From NCBI GenBank assembly GCA_012511245.1, contig JAAZGM010000121.1:1-14630 (forward strand): 14,630 bases of DNA, in the 5' to 3' direction. Shown piece by piece: positions 1-6,604 of this stretch. How positions within the stretch are numbered: the first letter of the stretch is position 1; every line of letters begins with the position of its first letter. A program made the translations under genes and the position numbers. Source of the DNA: Methanomicrobiales archaeon (GTDB lineage: Archaea > Halobacteriota > Methanomicrobia > Methanomicrobiales > Methanoculleaceae). Under the pieces are notes generated by a model that did not search any database, was not told where the DNA came from, and saw nothing but the letters and a program-made list of their open reading frames with translations.

Positions 1-77
1 TCGGCCGTTTCGTCGGTGCAGCAACCCGCGATCCAGGCCGAGACAAACAGCAGAAAAACGACGGATACGATCTTCAT
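1..77 (-). CDS. Lipoprotein, N-terminal part only (runs off the window start)
   Basis: The ATG at 77-75 opens a frame that stays open to the window edge, giving 25 residues. They form a typical lipoprotein signal: MKIVS, a hydrophobic stretch rich in V, L and F, then the lipobox I-A-G-C with the acceptor cysteine at residue 19 and a second cysteine at 20. A purine-rich GGGAGG and a GGTG lie just upstream of the ATG, which supports this start. It is the last visible gene of the operon that begins at 1590, 41 bases after the F2 gene ends. By analogy with the F3/propeller pair at 14630-12944 it may be an anchored extracytoplasmic partner of the F1/F2 proteins. The mature domain lies outside the window, so no function can be given. 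Confidence 0.75.
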   Translation of the reverse strand, partial: MKIVSVVFLLFVSAWIAGCCTDETA

Positions 78-118
78 CACCTTCCGGCCTCCCTCGATCT
101 CCGCAGCACCCCCTCGTG

Positions 119-559
119 TCACGGCCACGTCGTCGCCACCAGGTAGTATGCCCCTTCGTATTCCAGGTGCGGGTAGACCCATGTCTCCCGGTCGGGGCCG
201 TAGGTATCCTGGAGCGCCCTGCTCTCCGCGTAGGAGACGTCGGCTCCACCGATGAAGCGCCGGTCGCTCCTACCCCACTCCCACGCCGACGGGTTTCGCT
301 CATCGCCGCGGATGACCGCGCCGAGCGCCGGATGCTGCTCGAAGTCCTTCTCGGTCAGGGGGATAACCACGTTCTCTCCCGGCTCCGCGCTCTCCATGAC
401 GTAGAGCATCGGCTGACCGCCCGAACCCTCCATCGCGTAGATGAGGAGAGCGTCGGCGAGCACGAAGCCGAGCGCGACCGCGACGGTTCCGGCGAGAGCG
501 CAGGCGACGACGAGCCCCGCCGTCTTGAGCCGGTTGCCGGGTTTCTTACCTCCTTCCAT
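119..559 (-). CDS. Single-pass membrane protein, family F2 (paralogue of 8785-9222)
   Basis: This gene encodes 146 residues of unknown function. A short basic N-terminus (KK, R, K) precedes one membrane segment at about residues 12-42. The rest should lie outside the cell. The outer domain has GGQPMLYVME at about 48-56, the motif PLTEKDFEQHPAL at 67-79, VIRG at 82-85 and the C-terminal EYEGAYY at 133-139. The product aligns almost end to end with the 145-residue product of 8785-9222. That alignment fixes the start at 559 rather than at an upstream frame extension, and AGAGGTG lies 5 bases before this ATG. The gene follows the F1 gene by 20 bases, so the two are probably co-transcribed. I do not recognise a named domain. 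The motif suggests that F1 and F2 are distant relatives of each other. Confidence 0.85.
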   Translation of the reverse strand: MEGGKKPGNRLKTAGLVVACALAGTVAVALGFVLADALLIYAMEGSGGQPMLYVMESAEPGENVVIPLTEKDFEQHPALGAVIRGDERNPSAWEWGRSDRRFIGGADVSYAESRALQDTYGPDRETWVYPHLEYEGAYYLVATTWP

Positions 560-579
560 TCTGCACCTCTTCAAACATT

Positions 580-981
580 TTAATGAATCTGGACGCGGGT
601 GGCGTAGTATACCCCGTCGTATTCGAGGATCGGCGCATCCCTTGTGTATACGCCGAAAGACTCGGTGAATGCGAGGCACTCGGCCCCCGTCATCGGGACC
701 GGCGCGGATTTCGGCATGTTGGGGTTGCCGCCGACCCCCCGGATCGCGGTGGCAAACACCGGGTGCTGCTTCAGGTCCCGGTCGGTCAGGTGGATGACGG
801 ATGCACTCTGCAACTTCTCTTCCCCGACCGCCTCCACAACCAACATCTGAGGAGGCCCGTCGGCTCCCGTGACCAGGGTAATAAGGGTCGTAAATCCGAA
901 CACGACCGCTGCGACGAGGGCAACGACGCCGATGAAGGCGAAGACCCCCACGGCAATCAGGCGCTTATTGTCAGACTCCAT
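580..981 (-). CDS. Single-pass membrane protein, family F1
   Basis: This gene encodes 133 residues of unknown function. A basic N-terminus (KR) precedes one membrane segment at about residues 8-38, followed by an outer domain. The outer domain carries HLTDRDLKQHP at 64-74, AIRG at 79-82 and YDGVYY at 121-126. In the paralogue at 9247-9690 the HLT-x-x-D motif falls at exactly the same residue number, although the sequence between the motifs has diverged and this copy is 14 residues shorter. GGTG lies 5 bases before the ATG. The gene sits 33 bases after the 191-residue gene and 20 bases before the F2 gene. The order F1-F2 recurs at 9690-8785 and, in decayed form, at 11101-10215, so the two products may work together. 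This is inferred from gene order only. Confidence 0.85.
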   Translation of the reverse strand: MESDNKRLIAVGVFAFIGVVALVAAVVFGFTTLITLVTGADGPPQMLVVEAVGEEKLQSASVIHLTDRDLKQHPVFATAIRGVGGNPNMPKSAPVPMTGAECLAFTESFGVYTRDAPILEYDGVYYATRVQIH

Positions 982-1014
982 GCAATCACCACATCGGATA
1001 TTCCATGAAGGGGC

Positions 1015-1590
1015 TTAATCTATCGGAGCAGGAGGCCCTGCAGGGCAGAGCACATCTTCCGAACGATATATGATATGCAACGGGGACACCGACTGCTCGG
1101 CACGCGCCCGGGGCTCGACTGGAATTATCCAGAACGTTTCGTTGCCGAAGGTTATGCTCCCGACGAGGGCATTTTCCCCGGTCGTCAGGAGGATGTCGCT
1201 CCCCTCGACACCGGTGATCGCCCCCTCGCTGGTATCGATACCGTCATCGATCTGCTCAAAGCCCATCCCGTGCTGTTTAGCCCGATATGCCGTGCCATGG
1301 ATGGAGAGGGAGAGTCCGTCTCGGATCTCTCGCGAGAGGGCGGTATGATTGAACGTCACAACATCGTACCGCTTGATGCCCTTCGGGATCTGCAACTCCT
1401 CCGGCGCCGGGATCCCGGCGGCCGTGAGATCGGAGAGAGATCTCGCATCCACAACGAGTACGTTCATGGAGTCGCCGACGACAAGGATCGGTTCATCACC
1501 GGAACCTGGAGCATCTGAACCCAACGCGATCATCACTACGATCAGAAGGCATACCAGAAGAGCGATACTCGCGATGTGGGATTGCTTCAT
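1015..1590 (-). CDS. Secreted or membrane-anchored protein of unknown function, 191 aa
   Basis: This is the first gene of the operon driven by promoter copy D. The N-terminus MKQSH plus a hydrophobic run (IASIALLVCLLIVVMIALG, about residues 6-24) is a signal peptide or an uncleaved anchor. There is no lipobox. The mature part begins with a GSGDEPILVVGD stretch and looks beta-rich. It contains two repeated-looking segments (ITGVEGSDILLTTGEN and LVGSITFGNETFWI) and ends in a proline-rich tail. I recognise no family, and it lacks the LT-x-x-D motif of F1 and F2. GAGG lies about 7 bases before the ATG. Its co-transcription with F1, F2 and a lipoprotein suggests a role in the same cell-surface assembly, but this rests on position alone. 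Confidence 0.8.
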   Translation of the reverse strand: MKQSHIASIALLVCLLIVVMIALGSDAPGSGDEPILVVGDSMNVLVVDARSLSDLTAAGIPAPEELQIPKGIKRYDVVTFNHTALSREIRDGLSLSIHGTAYRAKQHGMGFEQIDDGIDTSEGAITGVEGSDILLTTGENALVGSITFGNETFWIIPVEPRARAEQSVSPLHIIYRSEDVLCPAGPPAPID

Positions 1591-1638
1591 GGTGTTTCCT
1601 CAAGATGATGGGCGATCTCCGGGGCAGATCGCGGCATC

Positions 1639-1720
1639 CACGCGGGAGAGGTCGACGTACCTCTATAAACGATCTCTGTCACGATCGTCTACACGTCGGG
1701 CCGCTTCGGGACAATCGGCC
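1639..1720 (-). promoter_or_regulatory. Promoter cassette copy D (promoter part only)
   Basis: An archaeal TATA box (TTTATA, reverse complement of 1664-1669) lies 74 bases before the start at 1590. Over 1639-1708 this stretch aligns without gaps to cassette copy C at 12727-12796, with 53 of 70 bases identical by hand count. The best conserved blocks are around the TATA box and a CGACGTGTAG box about 20 bases further upstream. The 10 bases between them are not conserved. Unlike copies A, B and C, it lacks the conserved leader downstream of the expected start site. It should drive the operon 1590 to below 1. Confidence 0.7.
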
Positions 1721-1742
1721 CCCCGAACAGGGCAATAGTGGG

Positions 1743-1785
1743 AAAAAGAGAGCGCCGGGCGGGGCAAAAGAGAGGGTCGCCCGGC
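1743..1785 (-). terminator. Hairpin plus T-run terminator after lon
   Basis: On the minus strand, 12 bases after the lon stop codon, an 8-bp perfect stem (GCCGGGCG at 1785-1778 with CGCCCGGC at 1761-1754) encloses a 16-base loop. It is followed by GCTCTC and a run of five T at 1747-1743. The loop itself also contains TTTT. This is a convincing end of the lon transcript and separates it from the cassette D operon. Confidence 0.6.
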
Positions 1786-1796
1786 CCCACCGGTCT

Positions 1797-4172
1797 TTAG
1801 AGGGTGTGCGCAGGCACGCACCGGTTGCCCGTATACGACACGACGGGGCGGTGGAGTTCTATCCCGAGCGCCTCCCGGAGGAGGTCCTCGATCGTCTCCA
1901 CGGTCACGAACGTGAGATCGTTCCGGGCATCCTCGGGCACATCCTCGAGGTCCCGCTCGTTCTCCCGCGGGAGGATGACCGTCCTGATCCCGGCCCGGTG
2001 CGCCGCAAGCACCTTCTCCTTGATCCCGCCGACCGGGAGCACGGCGCCGGAGAGCGTCACCTCGCCGGTCATCGCGACCGTCGGGTCGACCGCTTTTCCG
2101 GTAACAAGGGAGGCAAGAGCGGTAACGAGGGTCACGCCCGCAGACGGCCCGTCTTTCGGGGTCGCTCCCGCCGGGACGTGGATGTGGATGTCGCTTGCGA
2201 AGAAGTCGAACCCGGTCGCGATCGCCGCGAGCCTTGAACGGATCAGGCTGAGGGATATCTGGGCCGACTCCTTCATCACATCGCCGAGTTGCCCGGTCAG
2301 GGTGAGCTTTCCTTTGCCGGGCATGAACGTCCCCTCGATGAAGAGGATATCGCCGCCGACCGGTGTCCAGGCAAGCCCCGTCACCACGCCGGGCGGGTTC
2401 TCCTTCCGCGCCACGTCCGGCCGGACGGTCTCCCGGCCGAGGATCTCGGGAAGCATATCCACCGTCACGATGTAGGGGAGATCGGCCGTTCCCGAGACGA
2501 TCTTCGCAGAGACGTACCGGGCGATCCGGGCAAGCTGCTTCTTGAGCGTCCGGACACCCGCTTCCCGGGTGTAGCGGTCGATGATCGCCGAAACAGCCTC
2601 ATCCTCGACCTGGAGGCGATCCGGGGTCAGGCCGTGCTCCTCCAGGGTCTCCGGCAGGAGGTGGTCTTTCGCGATCGCGAACTTCTCGTTCTTCGTGTAA
2701 CCCGAGATCTCGATGAGTTCCATCCGGTCGAGGAGCGGCGCCGGGATCGTCGCGAGTGAGTTTGCGGTCGCGATGAAGAGCACGTCCGAGAGGTCGTAAG
2801 GGACCTCCAGGTAGTGGTCGGAGAACGTGCTGTTCTGCTCGGGGTCGAGGACCTCGAGGAGGGCGCTTGCCGGGTCTCCCGAATACGAGACAGCAAGTTT
2901 GTCGACCTCATCGAGGATGAAGACCGGGTTCTTTGCCCCCGCCCGCTTCATCCCCTGGATGATCCGGCCGGGGAGCGACCCGACGTAGGTCCGCCGGTGC
3001 CCGCGGATCTCCGCCTCGTCCCTGACGCCGCCGAGGCTGATCCGGACGTATTCTCTCCCAAGCGCATCCGCGATGCTCCGCCCGAGGCTCGTCTTCCCGG
3101 TCCCGGGCGGGCCGGCGAAGAGGAGGATCGAGCCCTGTTTCTCCTCCTTGAGTTTCATGACCGCGAGGTGCTGGACGATCCGCTCCTTGACCTTCTCAAG
3201 GCCGTTGTGGTTGCTGTCAAGGACACGGCGGGCCTCCTCGATATCGATGCTCTTCTTCTCCTCGACCGTCCAGGGGAGATCGAGCAGGAGGTCGAGGTAG
3301 TTCCGGATACCCTGGCTCTCGTGGTGCTGGCTCCCGCCCGTCTCGAGTTTCTTCAGTTCGGCGAACGCCTTCTTCCGGACCTCATCAGGCATCGTCGAGC
3401 GCTCGATCCGCTCCCGGTATCCTCCCTCGCCGTCAGAGTCGTCGCTCCCGCCGAGCTCTTCCTGGATGACCCTCATCTGCTCGCGGAGCATCGCCTCGCG
3501 GTTCGCCTTCCCGACCTTCTCGGTGGCCTTCTGCGCCACCTCGATCCGGAGGTTGATGTTCTCGTTCAGGCTCACCAATATCCGGAGGAACGCGGCATAC
3601 CGCTCCCGGGTGGAGACGATCTCGAGGAGGGCCTGTTTCTCAGCAACGCCGACCGGCAGGAAGGGCATGACGAACCCCATGATCTGGTCGACGGACTCCA
3701 TCCTGTCGACGGGACGGGTGAACTGCTCGGAGCCCTGGAAATTGCCGCTGATCTCATGGACGGCCGCCCTGACACGTGTGAGCATCTCCGCTCGGCCACC
3801 CTCGTCGAGGTCGGGTACGTCCGGGAGGGGTTCGGGGATGGTGTAATACAGTCCATCCCGCTCCGTGAGCGCTACGGCCTTCACCCGGCGGGTTGCGTGG
3901 GCAAAGATCAGGTAACCGTCGTTTGCGGGCTGTACGTGCGCGATCATAAGGAGGGTTCCCGTAGAATAGAGTGCGTCGTCCGGGTCCTCCGCCCCGCTCT
4001 TTGCGGTCAGGCCGACCGCGTATGCCGATCCGTCGCTCTTCATGGCGGCGATCAGCGCGTCTCCGATGGCCGTCTCGACCTGGAGCTTCGTCCGGGTCTC
4101 GGGGTAGACCACGGTCTCGGAGAGCGGTATGACGATGTAGTCTCGACTGGTGTCTGGTTGTGGTGAGTTCAT
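1797..4172 (-). CDS. lon: ATP-dependent protease La, soluble bacterial-type LonA
   Basis: Lon is an ATP-driven hexameric serine protease that unfolds and degrades damaged and selected regulatory proteins. This 791-residue product has the LonA layout. An N-terminal substrate domain (about 10-205) is followed by a charged helical region (205-310). The AAA+ module has Walker A GPPGTGKT at 354-361, Walker B VFILDE at 417-422 and GVRTLKK at 539-545. The C-terminal protease domain has catalytic Ser677 in PKDGPSAG and Lys720 in GGIKEK; the 43-residue spacing matches the Ser/Lys dyad of E. coli Lon. There is no membrane insertion in the AAA+ module, so this is not the membrane-bound LonB usual in archaea. 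The length is normal. The start is supported by GGAG 6 bases upstream. It lies 56 bases after marR and shares an operator-like repeat with it. A hairpin terminator follows. Confidence 0.97.
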   Translation of the reverse strand: MNSPQPDTSRDYIVIPLSETVVYPETRTKLQVETAIGDALIAAMKSDGSAYAVGLTAKSGAEDPDDALYSTGTLLMIAHVQPANDGYLIFAHATRRVKAVALTERDGLYYTIPEPLPDVPDLDEGGRAEMLTRVRAAVHEISGNFQGSEQFTRPVDRMESVDQIMGFVMPFLPVGVAEKQALLEIVSTRERYAAFLRILVSLNENINLRIEVAQKATEKVGKANREAMLREQMRVIQEELGGSDDSDGEGGYRERIERSTMPDEVRKKAFAELKKLETGGSQHHESQGIRNYLDLLLDLPWTVEEKKSIDIEEARRVLDSNHNGLEKVKERIVQHLAVMKLKEEKQGSILLFAGPPGTGKTSLGRSIADALGREYVRISLGGVRDEAEIRGHRRTYVGSLPGRIIQGMKRAGAKNPVFILDEVDKLAVSYSGDPASALLEVLDPEQNSTFSDHYLEVPYDLSDVLFIATANSLATIPAPLLDRMELIEISGYTKNEKFAIAKDHLLPETLEEHGLTPDRLQVEDEAVSAIIDRYTREAGVRTLKKQLARIARYVSAKIVSGTADLPYIVTVDMLPEILGRETVRPDVARKENPPGVVTGLAWTPVGGDILFIEGTFMPGKGKLTLTGQLGDVMKESAQISLSLIRSRLAAIATGFDFFASDIHIHVPAGATPKDGPSAGVTLVTALASLVTGKAVDPTVAMTGEVTLSGAVLPVGGIKEKVLAAHRAGIRTVILPRENERDLEDVPEDARNDLTFVTVETIEDLLREALGIELHRPVVSYTGNRCVPAHTL

Positions 4173-4188
4173 GATGTCTCCGGGTTGT

Positions 4189-4208
4189 TTAGTTCGTATT
4201 TACCTAAC
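4189..4208 (-). promoter_or_regulatory. Operator-like inverted repeat before lon, shared with marR
   Basis: The 20-bp sequence TTAGTTCGTATTTACCTAAC has the dyad TTAG-N11-CTAA. The same layout with the same spacing and the same TTAGTT...CCTAAC ends occurs at 4661-4680 before marR. It lies 17-36 bases before the lon start and overlaps a possible TATA element (TAAATA on the minus strand). The exact core promoter is unclear, because the poly-T and TATA-like stretches nearby allow more than one reading. Confidence 0.6.
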
Positions 4209-4221
4209 AGTATGGCCGGCC

Positions 4222-4228
4222 AAAAAAA
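4222..4228 (-). terminator. Poly-T terminator after marR
   Basis: Seven consecutive T on the minus strand follow the TGA stop of marR directly, and then comes the palindrome GGCCGGCC at 4214-4221. Archaeal RNA polymerase commonly terminates on U runs without a hairpin. Termination here would separate marR from lon, although read-through remains possible. Confidence 0.45.
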
Positions 4229-4648
4229 TCATCCGACCTTTCTCAGGATCTCCACAAGGAGATCCACTTCGTTCTCATCGAGCATCTGCACCATCCTCTC
4301 GATCATCCGATGGAGCGCATACTCTTCGGCGTTCGCGAGCATCCGCCCCTTCTCGGTCAGCCGGATGTAGGTGACCCGTCCATCGTCGGGGCACTTCTGC
4401 CGGTAGGCGCACTCCATCCGGGTGAACCTGTTGACCATCTCCGTCACGGTGGGCTTCGAGGTTCCTGTGATCCCGGCAAGTTCGCTGAACGTCATGTCGC
4501 GGTGCCCGTCGATGACTTTCAGGTAGGCAACCTGCTTCACCGTCACGTCGGTGAGGCCGCATTCGGATATGATCTCGGAGGAACACTCGTTCTTGATGGC
4601 GATCAGGCGATCAAACACTTCGAACAGGTGCTCACGTCTCGCCGCCAT
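4229..4648 (-). CDS. MarR-family winged-helix transcriptional regulator
   Basis: This 139-residue protein has the usual MarR size and layout. Helical dimerisation segments are at both ends (about 5-40 and 105-139). A helix-turn-helix lies at about 53-78 (FSELAGITGTSKPTVTEMV), followed by the wing with D-D-G-R at 88-91 and the LTEKG that closes it. Four cysteines (22, 30, 80, 86) could allow redox or metal sensing, but I cannot show that. No ligand is predictable. The gene has its own promoter with an operator-like repeat just downstream of the TATA box, and a second copy stands before lon. It is therefore likely to repress itself and to control lon. The start at 4648 gives a very short leader, with no clear ribosome site. 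Confidence 0.93.
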   Translation of the reverse strand: MAARREHLFEVFDRLIAIKNECSSEIISECGLTDVTVKQVAYLKVIDGHRDMTFSELAGITGTSKPTVTEMVNRFTRMECAYRQKCPDDGRVTYIRLTEKGRMLANAEEYALHRMIERMVQMLDENEVDLLVEILRKVG

Positions 4649-4660
4649 GGTTGATACCCA

Positions 4661-4688
4661 TTAGTTTGGGTAGGCCTAACTATAAAGG
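4661..4688 (-). promoter_or_regulatory. marR promoter with autoregulatory operator
   Basis: CTTTATAG (minus strand, 4688-4681) is a good archaeal TATA box and puts the transcription start near 4658, about 10 bases before the ATG. The 20-bp repeat TTAGTTTGGGTAGGCCTAAC at 4661-4680 fills the space between the TATA box and the start site, where a bound repressor would block transcription. It shares TTAG-N11-CTAA and 13 of 20 bases with the repeat at 4189-4208. Confidence 0.65.
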
Positions 4689-4734
4689 TTGTGATGATAG
4701 GTACCGGGAAGAGATGATCCGGGTAACACGGTGA

Positions 4735-4779
4735 GGAATGTAAAAAAGCAAAAGAGATCGTCCGGTTACGGATCCTCCC
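4735..4779 (-). pseudogene. Fragment: N-terminus of a propeller-type lipoprotein gene
   Basis: About 15 codons read GRIRNRTISFAFLHS. They match the first residues of the lipoprotein at 12944-14089 (DGIRNRAILFALLFL), and the DNA around ATCCGTAACCGG is nearly identical. The lipobox and everything after it are gone. It directly follows the F3 fragment, in the same order as the intact pair at 14630-12944. Confidence 0.6.
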
Positions 4780-4924
4780 ATAATAATGGCATGAGCCCTC
4801 CGGCAGTAACATAGTATCCTGCCGGAACCGGGACAAAACCCGACTCCGTGCTCGGGACGGGCGTATCCACCGTTGCCGTCCAGACGTTCTCTCTTATCAG
4901 GTATTTCACGCCCCCGCCGCTCAT
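4766..4924 (-). pseudogene. Fragment: C-terminus of an F3-family membrane protein gene
   Basis: The minus-strand frame from 4924 matches the last 45 or so residues of the F3 proteins. It contains KYLIRENVWTATVDT, then PVPSTESGFVPVPAGYYV and GGLMPL, which align to KHLIKEDTWTTTVNT and PVPADYYV at 8077-8754. An in-frame TAA sits at 4933-4935, just where homology ends, and the N-terminal three quarters are missing. The normal TGA after GGLMPL has become TTA, so the frame runs on to 4766. A 52-residue ORF could be translated, but nothing suggests that it is functional. Confidence 0.75.
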
Positions 4925-4935
4925 CCACTCGATTT

Positions 4936-5141
4936 AACCGCGGACGTGCCGCAGCCGGTTTGGGGAACCCTATAACAACAGGGATGAGAAAACCGCACAC
5001 GTAGCATTCCCAGAGAATGTCCGGTAAAGAGCAGTCAGTACTGCATTCAATTGTAGGTACATTCAGTGGAACACCGTTCATCCCGGCCGCTGTTCATCAA
5101 CGGGTCTGAATAATTACTTTACAGAACTTTGTTGCGCTGCC
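4936..5141. other. Intergenic stretch without a supportable gene
   Basis: This stretch of about 200 bp lies between the F3 fragment and the TPR gene. It holds no homology that I can see to the paralogous families, no good ribosome site and no clear promoter. The minus-strand frame that continues from here through the F3 fragment is out of frame with the family sequence. It probably marks the deletion point of the decayed operon. Confidence 0.4.
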
Positions 5142-5561
5142 CTAAACTCTGGAAAGACGTGGGTTTATCTCCTGAGCCCGGGCGTAACAATAATCCGCCT
5201 CATCGGGTTTGCCCAGACTCGATAGTATCTCTCCCTTCATGTACCAGGCCATAGCATAGTCTGGATTAAGATCAAGAGCTCTATCTACGGCCTGGAGCGC
5301 ATCCGGATACCTCCCCAGATTGTAGAATGCGACACTTTTACCCAGCCAGGCATCTTCAAATTGGGGATCGAGTTCGAGAGATTTGTTAAAACATTCCAAT
5401 GCCTGTTCGAACTGGTTATCATAGGAGTTGAAGTGCAATCCCTGATTGTACCATTCCATCGCGGCGTTTTGCTGCGTACATCCACAACTACAGAGCGTGG
5501 CCAGCACTATGATCGTTAAAACGAGGTTTTGTTTCACGTTTGCTCTTTTTCTCAGCTTCAT
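5142..5561 (-). CDS. Small TPR lipoprotein
   Basis: This 139-residue protein has a basic N-terminus (KLRKR), a hydrophobic segment at 12-25 and a cysteine cluster (Cys24, 26, 28), any of which could be the lipid acceptor. Three tetratricopeptide repeats follow at about 34-67, 68-101 and 102-135, with the usual A-x-x-x-Y/G pattern and the repeat ends LELDP, LDLNP and QEINP. TPRs form a helical scaffold for protein-protein contact, so it is likely an outward-facing adaptor. I chose the ATG at 5561 over an upstream GTG because AGGT lies 8 bases before it and because the signal sequence then starts properly. Its neighbours are a secreted protein upstream and decayed F3 sequence downstream, which give no specific partner. 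Confidence 0.85.
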   Translation of the reverse strand: MKLRKRANVKQNLVLTIIVLATLCSCGCTQQNAAMEWYNQGLHFNSYDNQFEQALECFNKSLELDPQFEDAWLGKSVAFYNLGRYPDALQAVDRALDLNPDYAMAWYMKGEILSSLGKPDEADYCYARAQEINPRLSRV

Positions 5562-5615
5562 GGAAATTACCTGTTCTGCACGTATCAGCTGTTTTGCCGG
5601 AGATTGCACTTTCAC

Positions 5616-5690
5616 AAAAAATGATTCTGGTTGGTACTTCTTTAAAGATACTGAAATTAACTTATATCAAATATTGAACTTTCGGTAGCG
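5616..5690 (-). promoter_or_regulatory. Possible TPR-gene promoter and T6 terminator of the preceding gene
   Basis: The minus strand here is AT-rich, with two TATA-like elements, GATATAAG (about 5668-5661) and CTTTAAAG (5647-5640). A run of six T lies at 5621-5616, 35 bases after the stop of the 215-residue gene. The nearer TATA-like element would start transcription about at the T run, so the terminator and the TPR promoter may be compressed together. All of this is from inspection only. Confidence 0.3.
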
Positions 5691-6304
5691 AGACTATATG
5701 ACTGAGGGTAAGAAAACGGCGGAAATAGACCGTGATGTTGCCCGAAAACAATGTAAGTTCCAGGTTGCGCTATAGTTGTGCTCGCTGCTCGGTTATAGCT
5801 AGTTAGATACGATGTACGTGATGTAGAAGTAACACATTCCCACTGGCTCGAATCCCAATTCCACTTAAATAACGTTGATTTATCGTACATAGATGGAAAT
5901 AGATTACCGTCTGGTAATGACCACGATTCTGACCCGTAACTCAGAGTACTTCCTACTAATCCCCATCCTGACTGAGTACAGACCGCAATTTCTACTTTTC
6001 TTTGCGCCGCACTTTGGGAAGCGGTACTCTGCCTGTTACTCTGTTCATTCAATGGTGTCGGCCATTCCTTTTTCGTTTGATAGAGATGTTCCCTTAAGGT
6101 TTCTGGCATTTCCATCAAAAATTCTGGCGAAGTTTTTTCGTAGTACTCGCCAACAGTCATGTTCTGTCCTATTAATTGATTGATGACTGCAGTTTGCGTA
6201 TCAACAATTTTTTCGCCGCTTTCTTCCGCACTCACGCACGGTACCATTGCCATCCCTGCTAATACCATTGCCAGCAGGATGACATTCCATCTGAACAGTT
6301 TCAT
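5657..6304 (-). CDS. Secreted protein of unknown function, 215 aa
   Basis: The signal peptide is MKLFR plus a hydrophobic core, with a likely cut after Ala26 (VSA/EE). The mature protein has a helical start (about 30-80, with GEYYEKTSPEFLMEMPE), a Q/S-rich linker (about 87-103) and a C-terminal domain rich in S, Y and W. That domain contains two cysteines and short aromatic motifs such as SGWGLVGS and FGQHHGLFPP. I recognise no family. The 26-residue signal peptide aligns without gaps to that of the 453-residue protein at 11204-12565 (14 of 26 identical), although the mature parts differ. GGAGG precedes the ATG. The gene is richer in A+T than lon or the F1-F3 genes. It is preceded by cassette copy A and is probably transcribed alone. 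Confidence 0.8.
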   Translation of the reverse strand: MKLFRWNVILLAMVLAGMAMVPCVSAEESGEKIVDTQTAVINQLIGQNMTVGEYYEKTSPEFLMEMPETLREHLYQTKKEWPTPLNEQSNRQSTASQSAAQRKVEIAVCTQSGWGLVGSTLSYGSESWSLPDGNLFPSMYDKSTLFKWNWDSSQWECVTSTSRTSYLTSYNRAASTTIAQPGTYIVFGQHHGLFPPFSYPQSYSLATESSIFDIS

Positions 6305-6377
6305 CTGTTTCCTCCTTCATCAATTGAATTCCAGAAGCTACGGCACAATCTATATCTGCTTGAGTAACGAGTGTTAC

Positions 6378-6570
6378 CATGCCTCCGGGCATGCGGGACG
6401 TTCACCCATCCGATTCGCTCTTGGCCGGGTGGACCCCCCGCGCTTCGGGATACCGGTTCCGGTACCCACGGATGAGAATCAACGTCCCCCTATAAACGAT
6501 TCCTGTCGAACCTCTCTACACGTTGAGGCTGTTCGATCCATTTTGCTCCAGGAGAGATGCTGCAACCGAC
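6378..6570 (-). promoter_or_regulatory. Promoter/leader cassette copy A
   Basis: This is one of three nearly identical copies of about 193 bp. On the minus strand it holds, in order, an upstream region with the dyad TCGAAC(A)...GGTTCGA, the box AACGTGTAGA, the TATA box TTTATA (6496-6491) and about 90 bp of predicted 5' leader. The TATA box lies 187 bases before the start at 6304. The leader can form a strong hairpin at 6447-6467 (GGGUACCG/CGGUAUCCC) and a final stem CAUGCC/GGCAUG at 6393-6378. A short ORF, MGERPACPEAW, is encoded at 6409-6374. Confidence 0.7.
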
Positions 6571-6604
6571 CAGAAACCTCTCCTATACCGGTCAATGGAA
6601 AAAC

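Noticed and set aside
119..679. The longer start for the F2 gene at 679
   Set aside because: The extra 40 residues are basic and overlap the F1 gene, and homology with the paralogue and the AGAGGTG site support 559.
2814..4166. A 450-codon open frame on the plus strand, opposite lon
   Set aside because: It mirrors the GC-rich lon gene codon for codon, has no ribosome site or recognisable domain, and lon is certain on the other strand.
6201..6392. A 63-codon minus-strand frame upstream of and overlapping the 215-residue gene
   Set aside because: It is out of frame with the gene, has no homologue in copies B or C, and most of it is a shadow of the signal-peptide region.
6378..6467. The leader as a known riboswitch (fluoride, TPP, cobalamin)
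   Set aside because: I could not find the conserved core bases of these classes, and the downstream genes are not transporters or enzymes for such ligands.
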